From Nymphaea colorata (lineage: Eukaryota; Streptophyta; Magnoliopsida; Nymphaeales; Nymphaeaceae): a stretch of DNA of 64,000 nt. Below the pieces are notes generated by a model. That model was not told the DNA's origin. It worked only from the letters and a program-made list of their open reading frames with translations, and made no database searches. Location: the NCBI RefSeq assembly GCF_008831285.2, contig NC_045139.1:28685206-28749205 (forward strand), read 5' to 3'. The first letter of the stretch is position 1; every line of letters begins with the position of its first letter. Made by a program: the position numbers and the translations under genes. Shown one piece after another: positions 1-11,576 of the stretch.

Positions 1-3000
1 TTTCTATTAAAGCACTTGGCTGGCTAGTTGTGGTGGGAAAGGAGTGGATGCTGCATGTTCTAATTAATAAATGAGAGAATGTATAAAAAGGGATGAGGTG
101 TAAATGATATGTGATCGCCTCATTATGATCGCAAAATTAGCGATGTACCCCGTACAACAAAAGGGGAAGCAGTCCTACGTGACCTGGGAACTGCTGAATG
201 ATCTTGATGAAGCAACGTGCCCACCATCAAGTTAAAACTGTGAATTTGATGCAGATTTAAAAAATGACTGATTGGTTGACACGACCAATGCATGGCTAAC
301 TAGATGCATCGGTATAATAGTAATTTTTAGGAGGTAGTGTGAGAGACAAAAGGAATGACAATGAAAAACAAGTAATACCTGAAAAGCGCGGTAGTATGAT
401 GAGAATCATTAACTAAATGTTTGAACATTTAAGGCGTGTTATTCAATTCAGTATGGAAATGTCATGTTGCCTTCATCATTTTGAGACCGGATGGGAAAGC
501 TGCTGAATTTTCAGTAATGAAAAATGCTACAATCTTTTCATAAAAAGGGTCATGAAGACCCTTCCCATCTTTTTGTAGAATTTCATCATGAAGCATGACA
601 TAAGGAGCATATCAAGAATTTTTTAGAAAAAAAAATATTTCCATAGAGTTAATTCGATGGGGTTGAAAAGATACGATGAACCCAATACAACTAGAGGGAA
701 AGCAGTGCTGTGAGACCTAGGAACTGCTCAAGTATCTTGATGTGGCAGCGGTCCCCTCCATCAGGCTTAAAAATGTGAATTGCTTTCTATTAAAACAATT
801 GGCTGGCTGGTTGTGGTGGGAAAGGAGCGGATGCTGCATGTGGGAGTACTTTCCTAACGAATAGAGATGAACAAACATAGACTTTGTTTGAGATTATTAT
901 TGACAATCGTGATCTTGCCTCTGTGTCTTGGCATGGGAGAGTGAGACATATAACTTAATGAATGCTCAAGGAATTAGATGTAAATGATAAGTGATCGTGT
1001 TATCATGAGCGCAATAGAACGATGTACCCCGTACAACTAAAGGTGAAGCAATCATGCGAGGCCTGGGTACTGCTCAAGTATGTTGATGATACAACATCCT
1101 CACCATCATTTGAAAAATGTCAAGTAGACACAATTGTAATAAATGGCTGACCACTTGACACAATCAATGCATTGCCAACTAGATGCACCGGGATAATGGC
1201 CAGTTTTAAGACGTTATGTGTGTGACAAAAGGTTTGACAACAAAAAACATGCAATGCTAGAAAAGTACGAAAACATAATGAAAATTGTTAACTACATGTT
1301 CAGCTACTTAACATGTATTTTTCACTATAGAAATATCATGCCTCCTTCATCATTTTGAGACCAAATGGTGGAGCTGCTCAATTTTCACTGATGAAAAATG
1401 CTACAAGCTTTTCAAGAAGAAGGTTGTGAAGATTCTTGCCATCATCTTTACGAATTTTATCTTGAAATATGATATAAGGTGTATATCAATAATTTTGGAA
1501 GGATGCGCTTTGGATATGATTGTTTCCTTTACGATGAAAGGTAAGGCAAGAAATTGGTGGGTGATGTTTTAATTAATAAATAAGAGAATGTATGAAAAGG
1601 GATGAGGTGTAAATGATATGTGATCGCCTCGTTATGAGCGCAAAAGAAGCGATGTACCCCGTACAACACGAGGGGAAGCAGCCTTGCATGGCTTGGGAAT
1701 TGCTCAAGGGTCTTGATGAAGCAACGTGAACACGATCAAGTTAAAAATGTAAATTAGATGCAAATGAAAAAAATGACTGACTGGTTGACACAACCAATGC
1801 ATGACCAACTTGATGCATCAGTATAATGGTCAGTTTTAAGAGGTTGTGTAAGGGACAAAAGGAATGAAAATGAAAAGGATGCAATACTTGAAAAGTGCGA
1901 GAGCATGATGAGAATTGTTAACTAAATGTTCGTCTTGCCTCATGGTCTTGGCACGGGGAGCGAGACATATAACTTAATGAACACTGAAAGAATGAGATGT
2001 AAATGATAAGTGATCGTCTTACCATGAGCGCAATATAAACGACGAACCCTGTACAACTAGAGGGGAAGCAGTCCTGCGAGAGTCAAGGTTGTTGATGAAG
2101 CAATGTGTCTTCACCATCATGTGAAAAATGTCAAGTAGATGCAATTGTAATAAATGGTGACCGGTTGACACAACCAATGCATGACCAAATAGATGCATCA
2201 ACATAATGGCTAGTTTTAGGACGTTATGTGTTTGACAAAAGGATTGACAACAAAAAACATGCAATACTAGAAAAGTGCAAAAACATGATGAAAATTGTTA
2301 ACTACATGTTTGACTACTTAACGTCTATGTTTCACTATAGAAATATCATGCCTTCTTCAGCATTTTGAGACCAGATGGTGGAGCTGCTCAATTTTCACTG
2401 ATGAAAAATGCTGCAAGTCTTTCATGAAAAAGGTTGTGGTGATCCTTGCCGTCATCTTGACGAATTTTATCTTGAAATATGATATAAGGTGCATATCAAG
2501 AATTTTGGAAATATTGCCCTTTGGATATGATTGTTCCTTTTGCGATGAAAGGTAAGACAAAAAATTGGATGAAATCTGTGGGCGATGTTCTAATTAATAA
2601 ATGAGGGGAGGTATGAAAAGGGATGAGGTAAATGATATGTGATCGCCTTATTATGAGCGCAAAAGAAGCCATGTACCCCGTACAATAAGAGGGGAAGCTG
2701 TCCTACATGACTTGGGAACTGCTCAAGGATCTTGATGAAACAACGTGCCCACGGTCAAATTTGAATTAGATGCAGATGAAAAAAGTGGCTGACTGGTTGA
2801 CACAACCAATGTATGGTCAACTAGATGCATCTTTATAATGGTCAATTTTAGGAGGTTGTGTGAGAGACAAATAGAATGACAATGAAAAGCAACTTGAAAA
2901 GTGCAATAGCATGATGAGAATCGTTAACTAAATGTTCCACTATTTAGGGTGTATTTTTCATTATAGAAATGTCATCTTGCCTTCAACATTTTGAGACTAG

Positions 3001-6000
3001 CTGGTGAAGCTGCTCAATTTTCAATGAAGAAATATGCTACAATCTTTTCATGAGAAGGGTCATGAAGACCCTTCCCGTCATCTTGTTGAATTTTATTGTG
3101 AAACATGATATAAGGTGCATATAAAAAAAAATACTTCTATATAGTTTATTCGAACTAAGGTTGAAAAGATACGATGAACCCCGCACAACAAGAGGGAGAA
3201 GTGGTGCCATGAGACCTAGGAATTGCTCAAGTATCTTGATGAGGCAACGGTCCCCTCATCATGCTAAAAAATGTCAATTAGTTGCAATTAAAACAAATGG
3301 CTGGCTTGTTGTCATGGGAAAGGAGCGGATGCTGCATGTGGGAGCACTTTCCTGACGAATAGAGATGAACAAACATAGACTTTGTTTGGGATTGTTATTG
3401 ACAATCGTGTGCATCTTGTCTCATTGTTTTGGCATGAGAGTGCGAGACGTATAACTTAATGAGCACTCAAGGAATGAGACATAAATGATAAGTGATCGTC
3501 TTATCATGAGCGCAATAGAAATGACGAACACCATACAACTAGATTGGAAGCTGTCCTCCGAGACCTGTGAACTGCTCAAGCATGTTGATGAAGCAACGTC
3601 CTCACCATCGTGTGAAAAATGTTAAGTAGACGCAATTGTAATAAATAGCTGACCGGTTGACACAATCAATGCATGGCCAACTAGATGCATCAGTATAATG
3701 GTCAGTTTTAAGATGTTATGTGTGTGACAAAATGATTGACAACAAAAAACATGCAATACTTGAAAAGTGCGAGAACATGATGAAATTGATAACTTGTGTT
3801 CGACTACTTAACGTATACTTTTCAATATAGAAATATCATGACTCCTTTAGCATTTTGAGACCAGATGGTGGAACTGCTCAATTTTCACTGATGAAAAATG
3901 TTTCAAGTTTTTCATGAAAAAGGTCGTGAAGATCATTGCCGTCATTCTGACGAATTTTATCTTGAAATATGATATAAGGTGTATATTAAGAATTTTTTTG
4001 GAAAAAAAAAATTTCCATATAGTTAGTTCGAACTGGGGTTGAAAAGATACGATGAACCCTATAGAACAAGGGGGGGAAGCAGTGCCATGAGAGCTAGGAA
4101 CTGCTCAAGTATCTTGATGAGGCAACGATCCCCCCCATCAAGTTCAAAAATGTCAATTACTTGTCAATTAAAATAAATGGTTTGTTGGTTGTCATGGGAA
4201 AGGAGTGGATGTTGCATGTGGGAGCACTTTTCTGACGAATAGAGATGAACAAATATAGACTTTCTTTGGGATTATTATTGACAATCGTATGCATCTTGCC
4301 TCATTGTCTTGGCATGGGAGAGCGAGACATGTAACTTAATGTGCGTTAAAGGAATGTGATGTAAATGATGAGTGATCGTCTTATGATGAGCGCAATGGAA
4401 ACGACGAACCCTATACAACTAGAGGGGAAGCTGCCCTGCAAGACCTGGGAACTGCTCCCGGATATTGATGAATGAACGTCTCCACCATCAATTTGAAAAT
4501 GTCAAGTAGATGCAATTGAAATAAATGATGACTGGTTGACAAAATCATTGCATGACCCATTGGATGAATCGATATAATGGTTAGTTTTAGGATGTTATGT
4601 GTGTGACAAAAGGATTGACAATGAAAAACATGCAATACTAGAAAAGTGCGGTAACATGATGAAAATTGCTAACCACATGTTCACCTACTTAACGTGTATT
4701 CTTTACTATAGAAGTATCATGCCTCCTTCTGCATTTTGAGACCAGATAGTAGAGCTACTCAAATTTGACGATTTTTAGCTTGAAATCTGATATAAAGTGC
4801 ATATCAAGAATTTTGGAAAGATTGCCCTTTCCTCAATTTTCACTGTTGAAAAATGCTATATGTTTTTCATGAAAAAGGTCTTGAAGATCCTTGCTGTCAT
4901 CTTGACGAACTTTATCTTGAAATATGATATAAGGTGCATATCAGGAATTTTAGAAATATTGCTCTTTGGATATGATTGTTTTCTTTACGATGAAAGGTAA
5001 GACAAAAAATTGGTTGAAATCAATGGGCGATGTTCTTATTAATAAATGAGAGGAGATATAAAAAGGGATGATATGTAAATGATATGTGATCGTTTCATTA
5101 TGAGTGCAAAAGATGCGATGTACCCTGTACAACAAGTAGGGAACCAGCCCTACGAGACCTGGGAACTGCTCTAGGATCTTGATGAAGCAACGTGCCCAAC
5201 ATCATGTTAAAAATGTCAATTAGATGCAAATGAAAAAAAGGGCTGACTGGTTGTCACAACCAATGCATGGCCAACTATTATGCATATGTATAGTGGTCAG
5301 TTTTGGGAGGCTGTGTGAGAGACAAAAGGTATGATAGTGAAAAGCATGCAATGTTTGAAAAGTGTGTGAACATTATGCGAATCATTAACTGAATGTTCGA
5401 CTACTTAAGGTGTATTTTTCGCTATGGAAATGTCATTCTGCCTTCAGCGTTTTGAGACCAGATGTGGGAGCGGCTCAGTTTTCATTGATAAAAAATGCTA
5501 CAATCTTTTCATGAAACGGGTCATGAAGTCCATTCCCGTCATCTTGTTGAATTTTATCGTGAAACGTGATATAAGGTGCATATCAAGATTTTTTTAGAAA
5601 AAAAAATATTTTCATATAATTAAAATGAACTAGGGTTGAAAAGATACTATGAATCTCGTACAACAAAAGAGGGGAAGCAGTGCCATGAGACCTACGAACT
5701 GCTCAAGTATCTTGATGAGGCAGCGGTCCCCCCCCCCCCCCCCCTCCACATCAAGCTTAAAAATGTCAATTGCTTGCAATTAAAACAAATGGCCGGCTGG
5801 TTGTGGTGGGAAAGGAGCGGATGCTGCATGTGGGAGCACTTTCCTAACAAATAGAGATGAACAAACATAGACTTTGTTTGGGATTATTATTGACAATCGT
5901 GTGCATCTTGCCTCATTGTCTTGGCATGGGAGAGCGAGACATATAACTTAATGAACGCTCAAGGAATGAGCTGTAAATGATAAGTGATCATCTTATCATG

Positions 6001-6323
6001 AGCGCAATAGAAACGACGAACCTCATAGAACTAGAGGGGAAGCAGTCCTGTGAAACCTGGGAGCTACTCAAGGATATTGATGAAGCAACGTTCCCAATGT
6101 GAAGTGGAAAATGTCAAGTAGATGTGTTTGAAATGAATGGCTGACTGGTTGGCACAATTAATGCATGACCAACTAGATGCATTAGTATAATGGTCAGGTT
6201 TAAGATGTTATGTGTGTAACAAAAATTGACGACGAAAAGCATGCAATGCTAGGTGCGAGAACATGATGAAAATTGTTAACTACGTGTTCGACTACTTAGC
6301 GTGTATTTTTCGCTATTGAAATA
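1..6323. repeat. Higher-order tandem repeat array, left part (degenerate gag-like modules)
   Basis: Three related modules recur in order. Their shared landmark (GATGTACCCC or GATGAACCC followed by GTACAAC) falls at about 141, 674, 1021, 1651, 2041, 2670, 3173, 3528, 4051, 4396, 5117, 5649 and 6014. The usual order A-C-B gives a composite unit of about 1.5 kb, with some units lacking a module. Copies differ by many substitutions and small indels, so the array is old. Read on the plus strand across frameshifts, modules A and B give pieces resembling a Ty3/gypsy gag domain, such as EDPxxHLDEF, then FTMKGKTKNWLK, then YETWELL. No copy has a long open frame. The array continues to the left of the window. 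The repeat structure is seen directly; the gag origin is inference. Confidence 0.85.
6319..6323. repeat. Target-site duplication, left copy (AAATA)
   Basis: This 5-bp sequence is repeated at 11667-11671. Removing the element and one copy restores the array module, which in other copies reads GAAATATCATGCC. A 5-bp duplication is normal for LTR retrotransposons. Confidence 0.9.
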
Positions 6324-6539
6324 TGTTAGCCACCACCTGCTAAGATCCACATGCTACAAGAAAACACTCACCCACACACACTGGCCTAACATCTTTACTG
6401 CGACCCTAACCTGAGGAAAATTCCTATTTTATAGTCACCCTAATGACCCCCACAATTTCCTTATTTATAGTGATCTTTTGGATCAGTCCAGTAGACCTGA
6501 TACAGACCCGATTCCTGATCCGAACCCTAGACTGTAACA
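6324..6539 (-). repeat. 3' LTR of the gypsy element (216 bp)
   Basis: It starts TGTTAG and ends GTAACA on the plus strand. About 90 bp at its inner (right) side matches 11577-11666 closely, with shared runs such as AATTTCCTTATTTATAGTGA. On the minus strand the CACTATAAATAAGG stretch is a plausible LTR TATA box. Confidence 0.8.
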
Positions 6540-6625
6540 TTACTCCCTCCTTCGAAAAACAGCTTGTCCTCAAGGTGTGAGAGTTTGATATGGAACCATT
6601 GTCAGGTGAGGGTAGTCCTTCCCGC
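6537..6625 (-). pseudogene. C-terminal remnant of a gypsy polyprotein
   Basis: On the minus strand the last codons before the LTR read HLEDKLFFEGGSNVT, the usual ending of plant Ty3/gypsy polyproteins after the integrase/chromodomain region. Upstream in the same frame a stop codon appears within about 20 codons and no integrase motif can be found. This is therefore only a stub of the original gene. Confidence 0.65.
6543..6553 (-). other. Polypurine tract next to the 3' LTR
   Basis: On the minus strand this reads GAAGGAGGGAG, three bases before the TGTTAC start of the 3' LTR. It sits where a plus-strand primer for reverse transcription is expected, inside the codons for the terminal FEGGSN peptide. 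Confidence 0.7.
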
Positions 6626-6867
6626 CAATGTTGTGTTGCATTATGTGCTGTCCATGTGGTCAGTGTGCCACAAGATGAAGATTGCAACTCCAATACCAAC
6701 TTAATTGATCTCAGCATACTAATTAAAGAACCCTTGCTTGCATTTGCCAAGCTGTCAATGACATCAACAAGAACTCACTTAAGAGCTGCATTTGATCTAC
6801 AGGGCTCCTTGTGATCTCCGCTAGTAACTATGCAGTTGGGGATAAGTAGCGATGAATCCTGGCTGCA

Positions 6868-7455
6868 CTACTTCCAGTGAATCAATACAACTCGCTGATT
6901 GTGAGCTAGTAGTCCTATTGCAAGAAGCTCATTGATACAGTCAAGAAACTTGTTTGCTAAAGAATCCAATATGATTCTCGTTTCTGACTCCCCAACTATA
7001 GGATAGCCATTTACCATTAATATGTGAACTTTTCTAAATGTAACAGTTAGTGCCTCCAGAGTTTCATGTGCAGCAATATCCTGATAGAGCACAGTGTTCT
7101 GCACCTGAGCTTCAATACTTGGCAGTATGACCTGTCGGTGAAGAGGAACATATAATTCAGCTGCAATTTTACAAACATCTTCAAACTCCAATAAATGGAA
7201 GGCCCTATATACTAGGAAGGTGGCTGCGCAATCTTCATCATCCTTCTTGTCATAATTTCTAGATGTTGCCATATTACCATACATGATGGAGGAGTTTAGA
7301 TCATCTAGAACTCGCAAAGGAAGTAACCTACTAAGAAAATCAATACCACTAATTTGAGAATGCAAGACTGTAAATGGTGTGAGTGGCGGAGTAGGAGTCG
7401 CTGATGGGTAGAATAGTCCCTCCTTGCCAACTTGTGCTGCATTTCCCATGTACAT
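6868..7455 (-). CDS. Unrecognised open frame inside the gypsy element
   Basis: An open frame of about 195 codons on the element's own strand. I do not recognise the product. The translation is not low-complexity: it has an acidic KKDDED patch followed by a run of hydrophobic and amphipathic segments (FLVYRAFHLLEFEDVCKIAAEL, in part), and no zinc-knuckle, DxG protease, YxDD or DDE motif. It could be a decayed retroelement frame or part of a captured host gene. The start shown is only the first possible codon, and upstream splicing from the 7668-8330 frame is possible. Confidence 0.3.
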   Translation of the reverse strand: MYMGNAAQVGKEGLFYPSATPTPPLTPFTVLHSQISGIDFLSRLLPLRVLDDLNSSIMYGNMATSRNYDKKDDEDCAATFLVYRAFHLLEFEDVCKIAAELYVPLHRQVILPSIEAQVQNTVLYQDIAAHETLEALTVTFRKVHILMVNGYPIVGESETRIILDSLANKFLDCINELLAIGLLAHNQRVVLIHWK

Positions 7456-7667
7456 GCTGTAAATGCAACTGCCAAGATAATGTGTCTCATGACAATATGT
7501 GTGAAGAAGTATGTTGCTCTACAATTGCCCAAGCATTCATCTTCCTTGAAGGCCTGCAATTTAACCCACTGATCAGCACCACCATGCATCCCTGGATGTT
7601 CCTTTTTACACATAATCAAGTGAGTGTACTTAGTATGGCGAGCAGCCATTCCTTGGGTTTCGGCAAG

Positions 7668-8330
7668 TCAGCATAATGGGGTTGTCAATTGAGGATGAAA
7701 AAGCCAAAGTGTGTGATCCAAATAAGGTGTTGTTTCTGACCAACTGAATTGCTCAAGACCCTTAACGCCCTCCCTTTCTCCTTGCATCATGGATTGTATA
7801 GTTTCTTCATTGGGCATGTCTTCAAATTCATGCTCAGGGACACTACAGGCTTCCACAATAAGGTAGTCCCCCGTGTCTACCCTGTCCTGACCAGATGCAA
7901 TGATAACAAAATAATTACAGGGTATGCTTTTATCTTCCATCCCACAAGAATGGGAAACTACTCTTCCTCCACCAGCATGTTCCATAACATGCATTAAGGC
8001 CTGTGCCAGAGTTGGACAGGTAAGCATCGACAAGTGAAACTGCTCGGCTTCAACTAGTCTCACCTTTGAGTAAGAAAAAGATGATATGGACTGTATAAAT
8101 GATATTTTGGCTTCAGGTGAAGAGAGTGAACTATCACCCATGATAGAGTAGAACTCCATTTTCAATACATAAGTTTTTTTCTTAAGAGGCCCATGGTCAA
8201 AGCAATCCATGATTGAAACTTGCAAAATCGATGTATCATCGTACCACTTACCTGTCATGCGAACCTTCACATGAAAGGGTTGATGGAATGCATGGCTAAC
8301 GTCTTCCCTCTGGTCCAGTAACACTAACAA
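7668..8330 (-). CDS. Unrecognised open frame inside the gypsy element
   Basis: An open frame of about 220 codons that stays open a little upstream through GNGLLVLLDQRED. The shown start codon is TTG, so the true 5' limit is unknown. The product is not recognised. The composition looks like a folded protein (mixed charged and hydrophobic residues, a GGGRVVSHSCG stretch, an acidic PEHEFEDMPNEE stretch near the end) and unlike gag or pol. It lies on the same strand as the 6868-7455 frame and about 210 bp upstream of it, so both may be pieces of one captured, spliced or frameshifted gene. There is no evidence of expression. Confidence 0.3.
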   Translation of the reverse strand: MLVLLDQREDVSHAFHQPFHVKVRMTGKWYDDTSILQVSIMDCFDHGPLKKKTYVLKMEFYSIMGDSSLSSPEAKISFIQSISSFSYSKVRLVEAEQFHLSMLTCPTLAQALMHVMEHAGGGRVVSHSCGMEDKSIPCNYFVIIASGQDRVDTGDYLIVEACSVPEHEFEDMPNEETIQSMMQGEREGVKGLEQFSWSETTPYLDHTLWLFHPQLTTPLC

Positions 8331-8819
8331 TCCATTCCCACCTTGAGCTTCCTTGCAGTCGCTCTTACCCCCTCAACAACAACTTGTTCGTGGAAAACCA
8401 GCCCATGAAAATCAGTTTTTCGATAAGCGAGATTGAGGCTTAAAACTGAGCTAAAAGATGCATGAAGGGGAGACTCATTGGCTGATAAAAGTTAAATCTC
8501 TGAGGTTTTAGACTTTGTTTACTTTCAAAATATCTGCATCATTTGACCAGTAAATCCACAAGACTTTAGTACTTTATTTTGCTAAAAGTGCACGTGCTTA
8601 TCATAATGGATCTCCCACAATCTTTATAATCCTTCATTTTGTTTCTCTGAACAGCCTTACTATTCTGTGTTTGCTTTACTATATACCGTATGGCCTGAGT
8701 GCTGCTGGAAGGTTATTGGTTTCATGATGCTTATGCTTTCAATTGTTGTTATTTCTTCTTAATCTAGTATTTTTTTAGTGCATAAGTGACTTCTTATACT
8801 GTTATACATCCTTTATCAG

Positions 8820-8927
8820 GCATCTATCCAACCTGGTGGAACCATTTCTTTTGACAATCAGAATATAAAAGGGCTGAACAGATCCATTCTTGGTTCTGTT
8901 ACTTCCAGCAACCTTCTTAATCCTCAG
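8820..8927 (+). pseudogene. Exon-like segment of a captured host gene
   Basis: A 108-bp segment lies between a good acceptor (CCTTTATCAG) and a good donor (CAG/GTACAATC). It is open for exactly 36 codons in phase 0-0 and reads with a start like ASIQPGGTISFDNQNIKG. It lies on the strand opposite to the retroelement's own genes and is flanked by T-rich intron-like sequence. I do not recognise the parent gene. The borders and open frame are seen; capture of a host gene fragment is inference. Confidence 0.45.
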
Positions 8928-9838
8928 GTACAATCCTTGTTGACTTGAAACTTGAAACCTAGAGCACTGAGCTTGAAAAATTGCGACAAGAGTTCTGGCG
9001 AATTGTCAAATTTTTCAATGACTGTTTAACTTGTTTGAATATGTAATCTCATATAGATGCATGTATGAAGGACATTGATGATGTCAAGTATTAAAACCTC
9101 CTGAAGGTTTTCCCATTTTGTTGTTTCTTCCACTCACACGTGTAGGGAGTGCATCCTGGAACTGTATGGGCAAGCCATTCTTGTTATATGTTTCTAATAG
9201 TGTCCTAGACCTTCCTGTTTCAAGGAGAGAGACTTGAAGCTAATTACTCCATTTCTAGGTTGTTTTGATGGAATCCTATAGGTACTGTTGCCCAGATTGC
9301 TCATCTAATCCCACTTAAAAGATAAAGCTAGAAGTTCTAGTGCTAGACTATTTTGCTGATGCCACTATCAAGGTTGTTGTTTCTCTACATTGTGAGAAAA
9401 TAGATATTGATGATGGGAATTGCAATGTCACAAGAAAGTAACAGTTTTGAACTGCGGATTTGAAAAGTCTCATTTATGCTTGTCTATTTAAAATCTACAT
9501 GGTGAGACATGAGTAATGAGTTTCATTAGATATCATAAATGAATCAAATATCAATACATAATGCCAATGCTTCTCATTTTTAACCTTCCATAAGCATCAT
9601 ATTCAATTTGATGTCAAACCTCTTGTTGACACACATGTTCGATGCAAAGTCTGATTGTGTTACACAGAAAGAATACAAAACTGCTTGTTTTAGGTAAGTA
9701 ACATTTATTTTTTTGGTTCTGGAGTTTATAGATGCATTTGTTTGCTATATTTTGAGTTATGATATTTGTATGTCCACCTTATGCTCATTGCTCACACTTA
9801 CGTCATTATAATAGAAATAGAGCACCTTATCTGTTTAT

Positions 9839-9948
9839 GACAGATCATGCTTTATGCTAATGACACAAGCAATTATTAACTGTGTGCCGTAGGACAGGTC
9901 GCGCTTCACATTCATGACGTGGGCCATTATATACGACATATGTTCACT
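9839..9948. repeat. Imperfect tandem duplication, period about 55 bp
   Basis: Two diverged copies begin GACAGATCATGCTT (about 9839) and GACAGGTCGCGCTT (about 9894) and continue with matching spacing through ATTATTA/ATTATATA. Confidence 0.5.
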
Positions 9949-10002
9949 TCTACTATACTGTGGTTTGCAAATATTATCTAAAGTGTTTGAGTCTCTATAA
10001 TA

Positions 10003-10080
10003 TATACTATATTATATACATATATATATATAATATTATATATATTATATATATATAATATTATATATAATATATTATAG
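10003..10080. repeat. AT-rich simple repeat
   Basis: Nearly pure A/T with TATATA and AATATT runs, and no coding content. Confidence 0.85.
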
Positions 10081-10406
10081 TTCGTTGGACCCTTTGGCCC
10101 GCCCCTGAAAAAAAATTATGGTCTCGCCCCTGCACCCATGCCAAAGAGTGTCAGCGTCATCAAGGTGCTTCCCTGACTTTTCCTCACACATTAAAGGAAT
10201 TATTTTCAAACTTGTAATGACAATCCCGTCAAGGTTGGGAGTGACAATTTCTGGCTCCAAGAACAGGACACTGGTATAATTAGCCTCATTATTCTAAGGT
10301 GAGTACTTCTCTGACTTTGGGTAATCTCCCTAGCCTTGCCCGGTTGAGAATTTTCTATAGCTTGGGCCTCAATAGCAGCATAAATTGGCAAATCTGATGG
10401 CTCCTT

Positions 10407-11569
10407 CTATTGTTCGCAGTAAACCAGATTCCAGTAGGACATCGGGACCAGCAACCTCTCCGCCTCTCCTTGTAATCGGCTTATGATTTCATCCCCAATG
10501 GTCTGATATCCCTCAAAACCCTTGCAATTGGATCTCGAAGGGCCCTTCGGATCTTTATGAGATTTTTCCTTGATTCTCATAGACTTGCCATTGGTAAGAG
10601 AATGCCCGACATCAAACTTGCCCCTTTTTTGAACCTGGTTGCAAATCACCAAGGGAAAAAGGTCACCAATTGTAATATCAAATAATGGTACCTGAGATCT
10701 TCGTTCCCCCAAGCGTCCCTGCATCTTGCTTTGAGTCGCCAGCCTCGTCTCCTCCTTGATCGCCTGACTGTTCATGCCATTCCCCCATAGTGGTTTCCAT
10801 GGCTGCTTTGCACTCCTTCCATTCCCATGTGAGGCCTCCAACAAAGTGACTTGGCACTTTGTCGATAACTTCACATAATCATAAGAAAAATTATGCGTAC
10901 CTTGCCTTTTGACTATTGGCGATAGGGCAATGGTGCCTTTCTTGGGTGGTCGAACCAATGTTCCCCATTGCCTAAATGGTGCTTCCAAATTCCAACTATT
11001 TCTTTTTCCAACTTGAATCGGCATGAATGAACATCCAAAATTTCATTGACACCCTGTAAAAACTGGCCCGTGCCCTTTTCATCAACGTTAACAATTTTCT
11101 GGCCATTTTTTTCTTGTAGGTCCTCTTCACTTCCTACAATCTCTTGCTTCATGACCTCAACGAGAGGGAAATTATTGTTGCGACCATAAAAATCGAGTTG
11201 ATGATAAACCTTCTTAACCGTCTCTTCATCTTGACAGGCAGACACTATCTTTGCTATTTGTTCTCTATCCTTGTATGACAACTCTAGAATGTCCTCAGTT
11301 CTGATCACCCTACCATCTATGTTGTTAAGCAACTATTCCAGCAGGCCTTTGAAAGCCTTTTGCTGGGCCATTATCATTCCCAATCTCTTATCCATGGATT
11401 CTCTAGACTGCTTGATCTTCCCAGCTTTCCTTTCCATCACCTCCATGAACTTGTCCATCATTTGGTGCACTTCCTCCAATTGCTTGCAGAAGGATTCAAG
11501 AACTGCGAGATCCTCATCCTCATCAGCAGGCAACATGAAGAAGTGGTCTGGTTTGGTGAAGAAGACCAA
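10407..11569 (-). pseudogene. Broken gag-like frame of the gypsy element
   Basis: From the 5' side (high coordinates) an open frame of 78 codons is rich in Glu, Lys and Met with coiled-coil character (EEVHQMMDKFMEVMERK), as in many plant gag N-termini. It meets one in-frame TAG at 11333-11335 and continues in the same frame for 139 more codons to about 10913. An overlapping frame (11024 to 10407) then carries on, which implies a frameshift near 10920-11020. No CCHC zinc knuckle was seen. Position directly after the 5' LTR supports gag; the sequence itself is too diverged to name a family. At least one nonsense and one frameshift mutation make it non-functional. Confidence 0.5.
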
Positions 11570-11576
11570 ATGCGCA

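Larger units (their letters stand above)
8331..10406. other. Interior of the gypsy element without a long frame
   Basis: This is gene-intron-like T-rich DNA on the plus strand containing one well-bordered exon (8820-8927), an imperfect 55-bp tandem duplication (9839-9948) and an AT block (10003-10080). No retroviral domain is visible. It most likely represents host DNA carried inside the element. Confidence 0.5.

Noticed and set aside
2019..5135. Several short minus-strand frames in the tandem array
   Set aside because: They are the reverse of the repeat modules, not conserved between copies and unlike any protein; the gag-like signal lies on the plus strand.
6424..6750. Minus-strand frame of 108 codons ending in the LTR
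   Set aside because: It runs out of frame with the LEDKLFFEGGSN peptide and crosses into the LTR; it is a shadow frame.
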